A stretch of 64,000 nucleotides of DNA, from positions 13,121,420 through 13,185,419 of the forward strand of contig NC_065420.1 of NCBI RefSeq assembly GCF_024362695.1, written 5' to 3'. The notes beneath the pieces were generated by a model. That model was not told the DNA's origin. It searched no databases and was given only the letters and a program-made list of their open reading frames with translations. Positions 55,301-63,455 of this stretch are shown here, in pieces. A program made the position numbers and the translations under genes. How positions within the stretch are numbered: position 1 is the stretch's first letter; each line of letters begins with the position of its first letter. This DNA is from Pectinophora gossypiella (Eukaryota > Arthropoda > Insecta > Lepidoptera > Gelechiidae).

Positions 55301-55735
55301 ACGATGATTTTCTTCACTGCTGAGCACGTGTTGATCATTTATGATCCAAACATGAATTCGAATACAAATTCGACAAAATCATTGGTTTAGGACTGTGCGG
55401 GGATTCGAACTTGCGACTTCACAGTGAGAGGCAAGCGTTCTACTAACTGGGCTATCACGACTCATAATCGTTGTCATATTATTATATAGAAATAATATAT
55501 AAAAAAAAAATATGTGGAGGAAGCAAGAGAAGTGTGTCAGGATCGACGCAAATGGAATTCTATAGTCTCTGCTTACCCCGGTGGGAAATAGGCGTGAGTT
55601 AATGTATGTATGTATGTTTGTAATAAAAATATCTTTTTTTTTTCAGTGTTAACCAAACTCCTGGCGCACTGCAAAGCGAATGAGAACTGCAGCGAGGAAG
55701 AGATAGCAGACCTGAAGAACAAATATGAACTTTAA
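44138..55735 (+). CDS. spag: RNA polymerase II-associated protein 3 (Spaghetti), 10 exons
   Basis: Exons: 44138-44272, 44739-44858, 45701-45820, 46546-46673, 47963-48173, 50709-50918, 52493-52664, 53628-53830, 54233-54428, 55647-55735. All introns are GT-AG and the sum is 1584 nt, or 527 aa (Drosophila Spag is of similar length). RPAP3 is the TPR co-chaperone of the R2TP complex, bringing Hsp90/Hsp70 to RNA polymerases, snoRNPs and PIKKs. The N-terminus is charged and acidic-basic (residues 1-115). One TPR domain at about 120-230 keeps the Hsp90 carboxylate-clamp residues: Lys and Asn in KERGN, Asn in YYANRG, Lys and Arg in VKALQR. A linker carries the ALKPVPIHEI motif (about 310). The RPAP3_C domain at about 400-520 includes ATWKYLKGKG and IPSIFANALESDVLSELL. 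Exon 1 has an unusual donor (GTTTAT). Confidence is high. Confidence 0.92.
44281..44738. other. RPAP3 intron 1, no element recognised
   Basis: AT-rich sequence with no repeat family or ORF recognised. The donor is GTTTAT, a weak match to consensus. Confidence 0.5.
44953..45030. mobile_element. Element P copy in RPAP3 intron 2
   Basis: CCTCGTAAGGCCCGGATTTC is mirrored by GGGCCTTAAGACC. The central AATAGTTAAACAATGGGATT is shared with 38750-38828. Confidence 0.6.
45325..45600 (+). pseudogene. Jockey-like LINE C-terminus and tail in intron 2
   Basis: It matches the copy at 24385-24780 (AAAAAAGCTTATTATAAGAT, GATTAATGATTACCTAA) with small deletions. Confidence 0.65.
46430..46522 (-). mobile_element. 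SINE F3 fragment in RPAP3 intron 3
   Basis: CATATTCCACCATGCTGCTC and CACTGCGGGTTGGTGGAG match the F3 tail in reverse. It ends 23 bases before exon 4. Confidence 0.6.
46696..46990 (-). mobile_element. Element M in RPAP3 intron 4
   Basis: It begins GTTTCCAACTAGTCAAATCA, the reverse complement of the element M end. Confidence 0.65.
47114..47192. mobile_element. Element P copy in RPAP3 intron 4
   Basis: ACCTCCTAAGACCGAATG is mirrored by CGGTCTTAAGAGG. The central segment is inverted relative to the other copies. Confidence 0.6.
47214..47885. mobile_element. Triple nest: element C containing A containing B
   Basis: Outer element C arms lie at 47214-47307 (AAGGCCACATTGAAGCAATT) and 47828-47882 (GATGAATTGCTTTGATGTGG). 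Inside, element A runs from TTTTAAGTTTACGCGGTTAT to GAACCCGTTATTATGTGTTT. Inside A, element B occupies 47329-47706, flanked by TTAT on both sides (47325-47328, 47707-47710). The nest ends 80 bases before RPAP3 exon 5. Confidence 0.7.
48340..48450 (-). mobile_element. SINE F4 head fragment in intron 5
   Basis: ATGAATTCGAAAACAAATTC and CGAACCTGCAACTTGACAGT match the reverse of the F4 head. Confidence 0.55.
48488..48775 (-). mobile_element. Element M in RPAP3 intron 5
   Basis: AATAGGCTACTCAAATCAGT to TTGAACCTAGCACGCGACCC, reverse orientation. Confidence 0.65.
49276..49335. repeat. (CA)n microsatellite inside element E
   Basis: Runs of CA with CG interruptions. Confidence 0.85.
49455..50125 (+). 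repeat. Three tandem units of about 230-250 bp inside element E
   Basis: TATGGCGGCCATCTTGTTTT recurs at 49464, 49691 and 49943, spacing 227 and 252. Each is followed by CCGCCATTTT, AATTTGACC-AGATTTAAAT and TTTTGCCAGGCC. The third unit is cut short. No ORF is conserved between units. Confidence 0.75.
51430..51572 (+). mobile_element. Element N in RPAP3 intron 6
   Basis: It opens ACAGTCATGAGCAATATCGT and closes ATTAGTACTCGTGAGCGTAC, an inverted pair. The length is about 145 bases. Confidence 0.65.
51888..52440 (+). mobile_element. SINE family F4 interrupted by a LINE tail
   Basis: F4 body (GTGCTCGGCGGTGAAGGAAA) to 52074 and F4 3' end (ACCCTGTGAGAAACGGGGTA) from 52410. It abuts the sequence just upstream of RPAP3 exon 7. 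Confidence 0.7.
52066..52418 (-). mobile_element. LINE 3' tail with 9-bp target duplication
   Basis: The insert 52075-52409 is the reverse of the 2254-2556 tail. It is flanked by perfect GGACCCTGT copies (52066-52074 and 52410-52418), showing retrotransposition into the older SINE F4. Confidence 0.75.
52680..53050 (+). mobile_element. Element B in RPAP3 intron 7
   Basis: CTAATTCCTGCAGACGCCAT to GGTGTCTGTAGGATTCGGGG. Both arms are present and it begins 15 bases after exon 7. Confidence 0.7.
53072..53350 (+). mobile_element. SINE family F2 in intron 7, A box missing
   Basis: B box GGTTCGAATCCCGTTGGGGA, core CCGTGCTTCGGAAGGCACGT, tail CCTGACACCAGGGTTGATGA. Confidence 0.7.
53419..53508. mobile_element. 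66-bp half of element A with a 12-bp target duplication
   Basis: TTTTTTGTAATT occurs at 53419-53430 and again at 53497-53508, flanking a 66-base piece of element A (AAAACACATAATAACGGGTT onwards). The host sequence is a LINE tail ending GTGCAATAAAGTGTATTTGT. Confidence 0.65.
54525..54835 (-). mobile_element. Hybrid SINE: F1 tail joined to F2 body and head
   Basis: Reading the minus strand, the F2 head (B box GGTTCGAATCCCGGTGGGTA) and the common core are followed by the F1 tail ending GGGGACGTTAATGGGC and (GATGAT)n. The switch falls at or just after the shared core (CCGTGCTTCGGAAGGCACGT). Confidence 0.6.
54845..55018 (-). mobile_element. SINE F4 fragment left of the inverted exon copy
   Basis: AACCTGAAGATTTGATAGGT and GGTCACATACCTCCGAAACG match the F4 3' half in reverse. 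It ends at the junction with the RPAP3 exon 7 copy. Confidence 0.65.
55019..55140 (-). pseudogene. Inverted partial copy of RPAP3 exon 7 and its upstream intron
   Basis: 55019-55078 is the reverse complement of exon 7 positions 52494-52553, with 59 of 60 bases identical. It encodes the same ALKPVPIHEISLGKT block. 55079-55140 is the reverse of the intron 6 end (GATGTGTTGATGTGGCCTTT). The splice acceptor is destroyed: TTTCCAG has become TTTCCTG. It lies in intron 9 of the same gene, on the opposite strand. Confidence 0.85.
55125..55462 (-). mobile_element. SINE family F4, nearly full length, beside the exon copy
   Basis: CTCCCTAGCATTATCCCGTT to the B box complement GGGGATTCGAACTTGCGACT. It corresponds in reverse to the SINE at 51888-52440 but lacks that copy's LINE insertion. 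Confidence 0.7.
55513..55615 (+). mobile_element. LINE 3' fragment in intron 9
   Basis: GTGTGTCAGGATCGACGCAA and CCCCGGTGGGAAATAGGCGT match the reverse of sequence at 25010-25080. It ends in (TATG)n. Confidence 0.55.
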
Positions 55736-55819
55736 ACCAGTAGGTGCTAGGTAGTTATTACAATTCGGTCGGTTAATGTATTTTGAGGAAATCGCGAGCG
55801 TGAGGCTTTAAAAAAATTT

Positions 55820-55825
55820 AATAAA
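55820..55825 (+). terminator. Candidate RPAP3 poly(A) signal AATAAA
   Basis: AATAAA 85 bases after the stop codon. A second one at 55935-55940 is followed at once by a run of about 18 A. Confidence 0.45.
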
Positions 55826-56083
55826 AAAAGGCATTTAATTAAAAAAAAAAAAGAAAAAATATCAGTGCGACTTCATTGTTGCTTGAAATCATTATGTTCT
55901 TGATAATATGCTAAATTATGATTGTAATTATTAAAATAAAAAAAAAAAAAAAACCCATATCGAACTTCGGATTAGCGTTAGCTTCCACTTTAATAAACCT
56001 AGCCACAGATTGACAAAAAAAATGCCGGCATACTAAAAAAATATAGAATTACATCCGCCCACTAAAACTCTTTATTTCGGGGA

Positions 56084-56215
56084 GGTTAAAATGTCCACAC
56101 CGAAGCAATTCATCTAAGAAAGCAATATTGCAATTTGATATTTGCGCATATAAAAGTAAGTGCGCAATGCAAACAAATGTCAAATTACAAAATTGCTTTT
56201 TTAGATGATTTGCAG
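56084..56215. mobile_element. Element C, compact copy
   Basis: GAAGCAATTCATCTAAGAAA is mirrored by GCTTTTTTAGATGATTTGC. The centre is GCGCATATAAAAGTAAGTGC. Confidence 0.65.
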
Positions 56216-56449
56216 ACCCATAATCATACATACAACACACATAAGCTGATACCTATTGCCTTCTGGGATAAGCATAGACTATGGAATTAGATTTCCTTCG
56301 ATCCGATGTCGCATTGTAGCACAATGCGCCACACAGGACACTTCACACAAAAAATTCATGCGAGACACTACCTCCCGATACCTCCCGATTCCTCTTCTCC
56401 ATTTTAGGCTTACGGCTATTTAAGACTAAAGTACATAATGGTGCTGATT

Positions 56450-56595
56450 CCTGTACAGTCATGAGCAATATAATGTAACCACTTTAGGACTCTGTCGCAC
56501 TAACATATTTGACATTTAGTGAGACTTACAGTTCAATTTGTCAAAAAAGTTAATGTGACATGGTACCAAAGTGTTAATGCTCGTAACCGTACACA
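56450..56595 (+). mobile_element. Element N, 145 bp
   Basis: ACAGTCATGAGCAATATAAT to AATGCTCGTAACCGTAC, an inverted pair of ends. It is inserted inside an element B fragment (B left end CTGATTCCTGTACAG). Confidence 0.7.
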
Positions 56596-56604
56596 CCATC
56601 TAAT

Positions 56605-57135
56605 TAATTTATTTCTTATTTTTTAATTATACCTGCCGTTAATTATTTCTAGTTATACCTGTCATTTTCTTATCCGCCGAAAAGGTATCTCTCTTTATTT
56701 AACAGCTGCGCTCTTGTCGGTGGAGTAATCGCCATTCCTCTCTTCTTCCCGCCAAATCCTTCACCTCCTGATACGACACGACCTGCACCTTCCCTTTTAT
56801 TTGTTTCATAAATGTTCTTAATTTGTTTCTTAGGTCTACCCATTTCTCTCTTCCCTTCAATTTGCCGAAAACGAAAGGGACGGGTAATCGACAGGCATAA
56901 AATTTAAGGAACACACGTCAATTTTAAGCACATAAAACAACCTAAAAATTTTACATCGCCCAATAACGCGACAGAATTGACAACACACGTCAAACGATTT
57001 GCATACCAGCGAGATACCTATTTCATTCGCCCGGGTCATCAATTTAAAATCATCTGTCCCTTTCCTTTTCGGCAGATAAGAAATTGACAGGTATAACTTC
57101 AAATAAAATTAGGTGTCTGCAGGAATCGGGGCCAG
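56605..57135 (+). mobile_element. Element B with a nested D-type LINE end
   Basis: B left arm to 56686 (CTTATCCGCCGAAAAGG). Then the D fragment 56690-56868, whose minus strand reads KVQVVSYQEVKDLAGRREEW and LLHRQERS, a LINE C-terminus. B then resumes (AAACGAAAGGGACGGGTAAT) and closes with CTGCAGGAATCGGGGCCA. Confidence 0.65.
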
Positions 57136-57202
57136 TATTGTTCCTTATTCTATGACTAAAGTAAGAACCAGAGAATGTGAGGTCGGCACCTAATACGAAT
57201 AG

Positions 57203-57668
57203 GCTAGTTTCCAACTAGTCAAATCAGTTTTTACTAATCGTCAAAACAGGGAAATTACTATGGAATTTGTATGAAAATCGTAAATAGCAAATCGTGAAGT
57301 CACAGAAAAACGTCATAAAATTTCGGACTTATTACGTTTTTCTTGATAATATATTTATTTATTATGTATACATAACAGGTTACAGGCATATATATCTTAT
57401 AACTAGGTTAATTATATTTACAAAAAAATGATTTTTAAATTGATCCAAAATTTATGAATTAAAAGTTAATGTCCAAATAATCCACCTCGTGTCATTCCCG
57501 GCACAAAGGTGCCCATCAATCTAGCCTCGTTTCCACGCTGGATAGCGATTTACTTGATTAAAATTCATAAATAAGTTAGTAGAAAAAAGGTAAAATGTTT
57601 TTTTGTTAATTCTAGATCTTCCTTTATTTAGAAATGAGAATTTCATAATTTATCTTGAACCTAGTAGT
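57203..57668 (-). mobile_element. Element M with an internal insertion
   Basis: Reverse element M from GGCTAGTTTCCAACTAGTCA. About 57345-57550 is foreign. Confidence 0.6.
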
Positions 57669-57812
57669 CATGAACAATATAATGTACCTACTTTAGGACT
57701 TTGTCGCACTAACATATTTGACATTTAGTGAGACTTACAGTTCAATTTGTCAAAAAAGTTAATGTGACATGGTACCAAAGTGTATACATATTAATGCTCG
57801 TGACCGTACACG
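57667..57812 (+). mobile_element. Element N, 145 bp
   Basis: TAGTCATGAACAATATAATG to TAATGCTCGTGACCGTACA, directly abutting the end of element M. Confidence 0.7.
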
Positions 57813-58369
57813 ACTCATTAGTGCGGGACGGAGAGTTACCGTTCTTCGATCCTGACATACTTATAAAAAAAACAAAGCAATGCTGCACGCTCGTGATGTC
57901 TGTTCTAAGATATATATATATGTATTTATATAATTAATTTGGATAGCCTAGTCCTTTTAAAATATAGGTTATTTTTCTTTTTTAACAGTCCAAATCAAGG
58001 GGCGAATAAAAAATTACACCGTATAATGTTTCTTATTACTCGCACACCCCGGACACTCCATACAAAATTTCATTCTTACCGTGTAACGCGTAAGTGGGAA
58101 AGAGACAGACAATTCCTGCGTTCCCTTACTCCTTAACAGCTTATACACGGATAAACTTTGAATTCTCATGTCGTGAAAATCATTTAATTATCAGTGCAAT
58201 TTTCAGTAACACAGTTGTCTCGACCATTATAGACGGCTATACGGCTCACCACCTATCACATTGGTCTAACAGGAAGCTCGGTGAAGCGTGGGTACTTAGT
58301 ACATCTTTCGATGGATGTACCTCTGACTAACCCAATTGGGAACGTAGCCGTGAGCTCATGTCTGACTTC

Positions 58370-58426
58370 AAAAAAAAATATACGTGCGAATTGAGAACCT
58401 CCTCCTTTTTTGAAGTCGGTAAAAAT
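58370..58426 (+). mobile_element. Element E, terminal fragment
   Basis: GAATTGAGAACCTCCTCCTT and TTTTGAAGTCGGTAAAAA match the right end of element E at 50350-50395. Confidence 0.65.
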
Positions 58427-58482
58427 AATGCGTCTGCAGTGATTGAGCTTAAGGAAAGGGCTAGGCTGTTTATTTTAAATGT

Positions 58483-58667
58483 TTAACCCGTTCACTGTGT
58501 ATGAACCACATATGAGGCAATAAAGAAACTCATACGTGCATGTCCCATATGTGGGGCACATTTTTTATTGTCATAGTGTGTCTATGTACATAAATTCCAA
58601 TGTGTTCATCGAAAACTAACATTGAGGGGTTGGTATCGAATTTACAGTTATACAGTGAACGTGTTAA
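58483..58667. mobile_element. TTAA-flanked MITE, piggyBac-like
   Basis: TTAA at 58483-58486 and 58664-58667 flank 177 bases that begin CCCGTTCACTGTGTATG and end TTATACAGTGAACGTG, imperfect inverted ends of about 16 bases. TTAA duplication and CCC ends fit piggyBac-type elements. There is no ORF. Confidence 0.55.
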
Positions 58668-58882
58668 GTATAGCTCTCACAGGTATATGCGATATGCTGT
58701 AGTATAGCTGTCGTAGTCTGATTGTGTAATCCGCCCTTTTACATAACGGCTAGCCGTTTTGTATTGCGGCGGGTCAACAGTTAGTCGGATTGCATACGGC
58801 TGAATGAAAGACCACAGGAATTTGTTCGGCGCTTGACGAATGCGCGCTAAAACCCTATGACATATATCTGCGAGATGCTGTA

Positions 58883-59032
58883 CAGTCATGAGCGTCATCC
58901 TGTACCCACTTTAGAACCCTATCGCACTAACATATTTGACAATTAGTGAGACTTGCAGTTCAATTTGTCAAAAAAATTAATGTGACACGGTACCAAAGTG
59001 TATACATATTAATGCTCGTGACCGTACATATA
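58883..59032 (+). mobile_element. Element N, 145 bp
   Basis: ACAGTCATGAGCGTCATCCT to ATTAATGCTCGTGACCGTAC. Confidence 0.7.
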
Positions 59033-59121
59033 ATTTTTCTACTATTCATATTGCATTTTACATAAGATAAAATTTTATAAAGTCAACTTTCCTTATTATT
59101 TCTGTTTAGCCCTTATCTAAA

Positions 59122-59542
59122 TCTAAATATATAAAAGGAGAAACTGACTGACTGACATATCAACGCACAGCCTAAACGGCTAAACGTAGGCACTTTAAAT
59201 TTGAAAGGGACGTAGCTTAGGTACCGTAGAGTTGCACTAAGAAAGAAATTCCCGAAATTCCCACGGGAACGGGAGTTAGCGGGAAAATCCTTTTGTATGA
59301 AAAATCTAAACCACTTAAGTTAGATGCTTGAAATTTGGCATGCAGGTACCTTAGTAAACTTAAAGCTTAGTTGCAACAGGATATTGCAAAATTCCCACGG
59401 GAACGGGAGTTAGCGGGAAATAACAATTGCATGAAATAATCTTAACTGCATAAGTTAGATACTTGAAATTTGACATGCACTCCCACACACACAAAGATCT
59501 CTCTTTTGTAACACGCCACGCGAAGTCGCGGGCAAAAACTAG
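59122..59542 (+). mobile_element. Non-autonomous Helitron-like element
   Basis: It starts with TC after an A and ends GGCAAAAACTAG before a T, so A/T flanks are present without duplication. A GC hairpin (CGCGAAGTCGCG) lies about 8 bases before the terminal CTAG. The interior carries two units with CCCACGGGAACGGGAGTTAG about 140 bases apart. There is no Rep/helicase. Confidence 0.55.
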
Positions 59543-59787
59543 TTTAGTATAATGGTGCCGATTCGGTCAACAACCAACTTATTTTTTACTTAATCTGATA
59601 AGACAAAACTAGTTCCGTCTCTCTCTTGCATTTATTGTTAGTGAAGGACGGCAAGTTTGTGGCCGCCCGTGGCACCAATGTGTTCTTGTTGATTGTCGCT
59701 ATTATTATGCAGCTACGTAATTATGTTAGGAGTTTTAAAGACTCATTTTTTATCCTTAAGGTTTGTATACATTTGTTGATTGCTCAA

Positions 59788-60025
59788 TAGGCTAGTTTCC
59801 AACTAGTCAAATCAGTTACGTTTTACTAAACGTCAAAACATAAAATTACTATTGGAATTTGTATGAAAAAGCACACTGTGACGTCAAAGAAAAACGTGTT
59901 AAAATGTCGGACTTATTTTTACGTTATTCGTGATTAAAATTAATAAAAAAGTTAAATAGAAAAAATAATGTTTTTCGTCAGTTTTAGGTCAGTCTTTATT
60001 TAGTAACCAGAATTTCATAATTTAT
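59788..60025 (-). mobile_element. Element M
   Basis: Reverse copy from ATAGGCTAGTTTCCAACTAG to AGAATTTCATAATTTAT. Confidence 0.65.
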
Positions 60026-60344
60026 AAATAAATACCCTATTTGAATGCGTCTTGAATCGGTGTGCTTGTAATAACCTAGTCATTATAAAGCTGTGTATTA
60101 GAGCGCATGGCACATGACAATCGCCATGACAACGTCCCGTATAATCCGATCGAGTGAACGCAGTCTTTAGTGGCTCATGGCCTTCTTAGGAGACCGCATC
60201 CTAATTTTCTTCTGATGGCTTGTGGCTTTGCTCACCCTTTTAGGGACTACCAACGTGAATCTACGAAGCACCCTCTCGGGTTCTGCCGAAGTAGACACAC
60301 AGCTTTATCATGTAAATTGCAATATGAATAATGAAGTGTTCTGG

Positions 60345-60700
60345 GGTCTAAAAAGGCCACATTAAGGCGATTCATCTAATGCAATATTGTTATTTGACGT
60401 TTGCGCATGCAAGTACCTAATAAGAAGCGCGCAATGTCTACAAATGCTTTCTTAGATGAGTCGCTTCAATGTGGCCTTTTTGCCCCCTGGTGTCGGAAAA
60501 GGTCATATTGAGGCAAATAATCTAAGGAACTATATCAATATGACATTAGCGCATTTAAAAGTACCCAATTGCTTCAATGTGGCCTTTTTGCCCTTTGCGG
60601 TTTAAAAAGGTCGATATTGAAGCGAATAATCTAAGGCACTATTTCAATATTACTTTAGCGCATATAAAAGTGCCCAAATGCTTCAATGTGGCCGTTTTTC
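60345..60700. mobile_element. Three element C copies in tandem
   Basis: Units at about 60345-60485, 60490-60585 and 60598-60697. Each opens with an AAAAGG-CATATTGA-like arm and closes with GCTTCAATGTGGCC. Units 2 and 3 are more similar to each other (AATAATCTAAGG) and are internally deleted. Confidence 0.65.
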
Positions 60701-61016
60701 CCCCTCTAATTAATTTACTTTATATTATCTTATAATTATACATTATCGTTTATCGTTCATTGGTGCAAGGAGCAAAGTTTTGAGTTCTGTGATTGTTTTT
60801 ACTAAGTCGAAAATTGAATTAAATATTGTAATTAAGTTAAAGTTTTTTTTTTTATTGTACATAGCGTCATGCCAGTGTGGTATTAATACATTAATTTCCA
60901 TTTTCACACAATTATTAATCGTAGGCGACCTTAAAACATACTTTACTCGTAGAAAGATTTTTCTATAACTACCTTATGTCAATACATAGACCATACAGCG
61001 ACAACGTACAGTCTGA

Positions 61017-61272
61017 TACCGATCACGCCGGCGTGGTCGACTATTTCCCTCACTCAGCGCTTATCGCTATCGGCGCACTAGGGTCGATTCATTGTTTCAA
61101 ATATAATCCTTTCAGACGACGCCCTGAGCCCAGGTTCGCGCCCAGCTGAGCACCTTCAGGTAGGTATGTTGTCTTAAATTTTGTACCAGGTGAGCTAACC
61201 GCTCCCCATTTATCTGGCCAAGTTTTTTATGCCATTTGCGGCAAATCTACAATAAGTGACGTCAAACAAAAA
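61017..61272 (+). mobile_element. LINE 3' tail, diverged
   Basis: GATCACGCCGGCGTGGTCGA to TACAATAAGTGACGTC. More substitutions than the other copies suggest an older insertion. Confidence 0.65.
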
Positions 61273-61559
61273 TACAAAGCGCCTGGGTAGTCGTTGTGTA
61301 GGCAAAGATCTGGGGACCATACAGTCATGACTTTTGTAATTTAATATTCGAAAATCACGATCAAAATAGGCCAGTGCCTTGTCTTCAGTTTTCAATCTCT
61401 TTCATTTACCTAATATTCTAGGTAGAACAGGATCAGCCGTCAAAAACTAAGTATACCTATTTGGGAATTCCTTTTTTCTTCAGAATCATCCAGCTATTAT
61501 TATAGGAGGTGCTTTGTATGTCTCCATTTGTCCGGCCAACGAATCTAACACTATCTTAG

Positions 61560-61768
61560 GCTAGACGCGCACTACGAGTTTTTCGCCGCGCGGCAGAAAA
61601 AAGCAGCGGCATAATGTCGCACTGTAATACTGTACCAAACAGTTTTAAATTGCATTGCGCGCACTTGACGGCAGAGCCACCGCAGCGGCGCAGTATTACA
61701 GTGCGACATTATGCCGCTGCTCTATTCTGCCGCGCGGCGAAAAACTCGTAGTGCGCGCCTGGCCTTAA
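61560..61768. mobile_element. GC-rich long-palindrome MITE upstream of the glycosyltransferase
   Basis: GACGCGCACTACGAGTTTTT at the left is mirrored by AAAAACTCGTAGTGCGCGCC at the right. The arms extend about 75 bases through CGCCGCGCGGC and CGGCATAATGTCGCACTGTA. It ends about 175 bases before the ATG at 61944. Confidence 0.75.
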
Positions 61769-61943
61769 ACCAGGAATTCAAACTCTTCAAATACAGCCTT
61801 TTATCAAAAAACAATAATCCTCTGTCATGCTTTTATTATACGTCAGTTTACAGAAAAGTCGCTTTTATTTTGTACTTACTTATTAATTATTTTGTAGAAG
61901 TTTTGTTTTTTACAATTTTGTTTAGACTGTTTTACTTGTAACA

Positions 61944-63095
61944 ATGACTAAAGTCGTGAGACGTCCGAGGTTTAAACGGCCGATGTTCGTTTTATCGGTT
62001 TCCATATTCCTTGTTACCTACACTGCTACCACTATGATCCGTTTGAAATATGGAGATGTTTTGGATGAGTTCAGAAAATCTTTCTACAGTGATGTTTTAT
62101 TCCTTCCCGACGACACCTCATGCTATCATGACCCCAACGGGAATTTTTCTTCTTATAAGTTTTCTAGCAACTCAATATTCTTGATTTCGTCCTCGTGCGA
62201 AGAATCTTTGACTATGCAGCAAGCTTGTTCTATAGAATCCGTGTATAGAGCGCATCCGAATCGAATTATTTACGTCCTGTTCACTCGAGCTCTTAAAGAA
62301 TGCCCGTGTACAGAAGGACTAATAGCAGGCTTACAGTCTATACCCTTCGTTAGATTCCAAAGGATACAAATAGACACATATGTAGAAGGTACGCCTTTAA
62401 ACGGGATTTTTAAAGATAAATTCTTGGTAACCGGTTTAAAGCAGCACAGAAAAGTTACAGAAGTCCTCAAGTTTGCAACTTTGCACAAATATGGAGGGGT
62501 TGTTATAGATCTTGATATGATTATGGCGAAGCAGATAGACTTCTTAGGGGCCAATTGGGGTGTGAAATATAATAGTTCAGTTCTGGGTTCCGCTATCATG
62601 GCTGTGGACAAGAACGGAGCGTTTGGAAGAGGAATACTTCCCAGGGTAATGAGGTAATATTGGTTTCTATTTTTTTAATCTTCTTCTATCGTGTGGGTTG
62701 TGAGGTGGATTATCAACCTTATCAACCCTGGTGTCACATTAGTAAGTAGTAACCTGTCTGACTTTCCAACCCACGGAGGGAAAACCAATCCAATACAGGT
62801 TAGGCCGCATACCTCCGAAAATGCATTTTTTGGGAATGTGAGTTTCCACACTATGTTTTCCGTCACCGCTGAGCACGTGATAATCGTTTATGATTCAAAC
62901 ATGAGTTCGAAAACAAATTCGACAATTATTAGTATTGTTTCGGATATAAACGTGATGTATGTTATATTAATTATCTAAGTTTAATTTATAGTTTGCTAAA
63001 AGAGCATCAACATCAACGTGAGATAAATGGTGGGCAGATATTGACAGACGCGTTCAAAGATATGTGTTATGATGGTCCCGAGGAAGGCTGTTCAG
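61944..63095 (+). CDS. A4GALT-like alpha-1,4-glycosyltransferase, 5' two exons
   Basis: Exon 1 is 61944-62653 and exon 2 is 62992-63095 (donor GTAATA, acceptor TTTATAG, next donor GTAACT), in frame. The rest lies beyond the window. The product is a type II Golgi membrane protein: a short basic cytosolic tail (KVVRRPRFKRP), a single membrane anchor at residues 14-32, then a luminal catalytic domain. The fold is the DXD glycosyltransferase fold (GT32-like sugar-binding region): FATLHKYGGVVIDLDMIM carries the metal/nucleotide-sugar motif D189-L-D191, against the more usual D-T-D. A Cys-rich stretch (CPC near 120) and two NxS/T sites (67, 210) are visible. Insect members (alpha4GT) extend glycosphingolipids; the acceptor here cannot be read from sequence. 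Confidence 0.82.
62681..62940 (-). mobile_element. SINE fragments F2 (tail) and F4 in the glycosyltransferase intron
   Basis: CTTCTATCGTGTGGGTTGTG (F2 tail, to about 62750) is followed by F4 in reverse (CCCACGGAGGGAAAACCAAT to GAGCACGTGATAATCGTTTA). They fill most of the 338-base intron. Confidence 0.65.
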
Positions 63096-63127
63096 GTAAC
63101 TGTTTCATTTATAAAGAAGTATTTTTT

Positions 63128-63455
63128 GTCAAGCAGCCTCCGTGGTCTAGTGGTTAGAGCGTTAGGCTCACGATCTGGAGGTCCGGGTTCGATTCCCGAT
63201 GGGGACATTGTCGAAATCACTTTGTGAGACTGTCCTTTGTTTGGTAAGGACTTTTCAGGCTTGAATCACCTGATTGTCCGAAAAAGTAAGATGATTCCGT
63301 GCTTCGGAGGGCACGTTAAGCCGTAGGTCCCGGCTATTAGCCGTAAAAACACCTCCACCAACCCGCAGTGGAGCAGCGTGGTGGAGTATGTTCCATACCC
63401 CCTCCGGTTGATTGAGGGGAGGCCTGTGCCCAGCAGTGGGACGTATATATGCAGT
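63128..63455 (+). mobile_element. SINE family F3, full length
   Basis: Head GCCTCCGTGGTCTAGTGGTT (A box) with B box GGTTCGATTCCCGATGGGG, core CCGTGCTTCGGAGGGCACGT, and tail to CCCAGCAGTGGGACGTATA. It lies 32 bases after the exon 2 donor. Confidence 0.78.
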
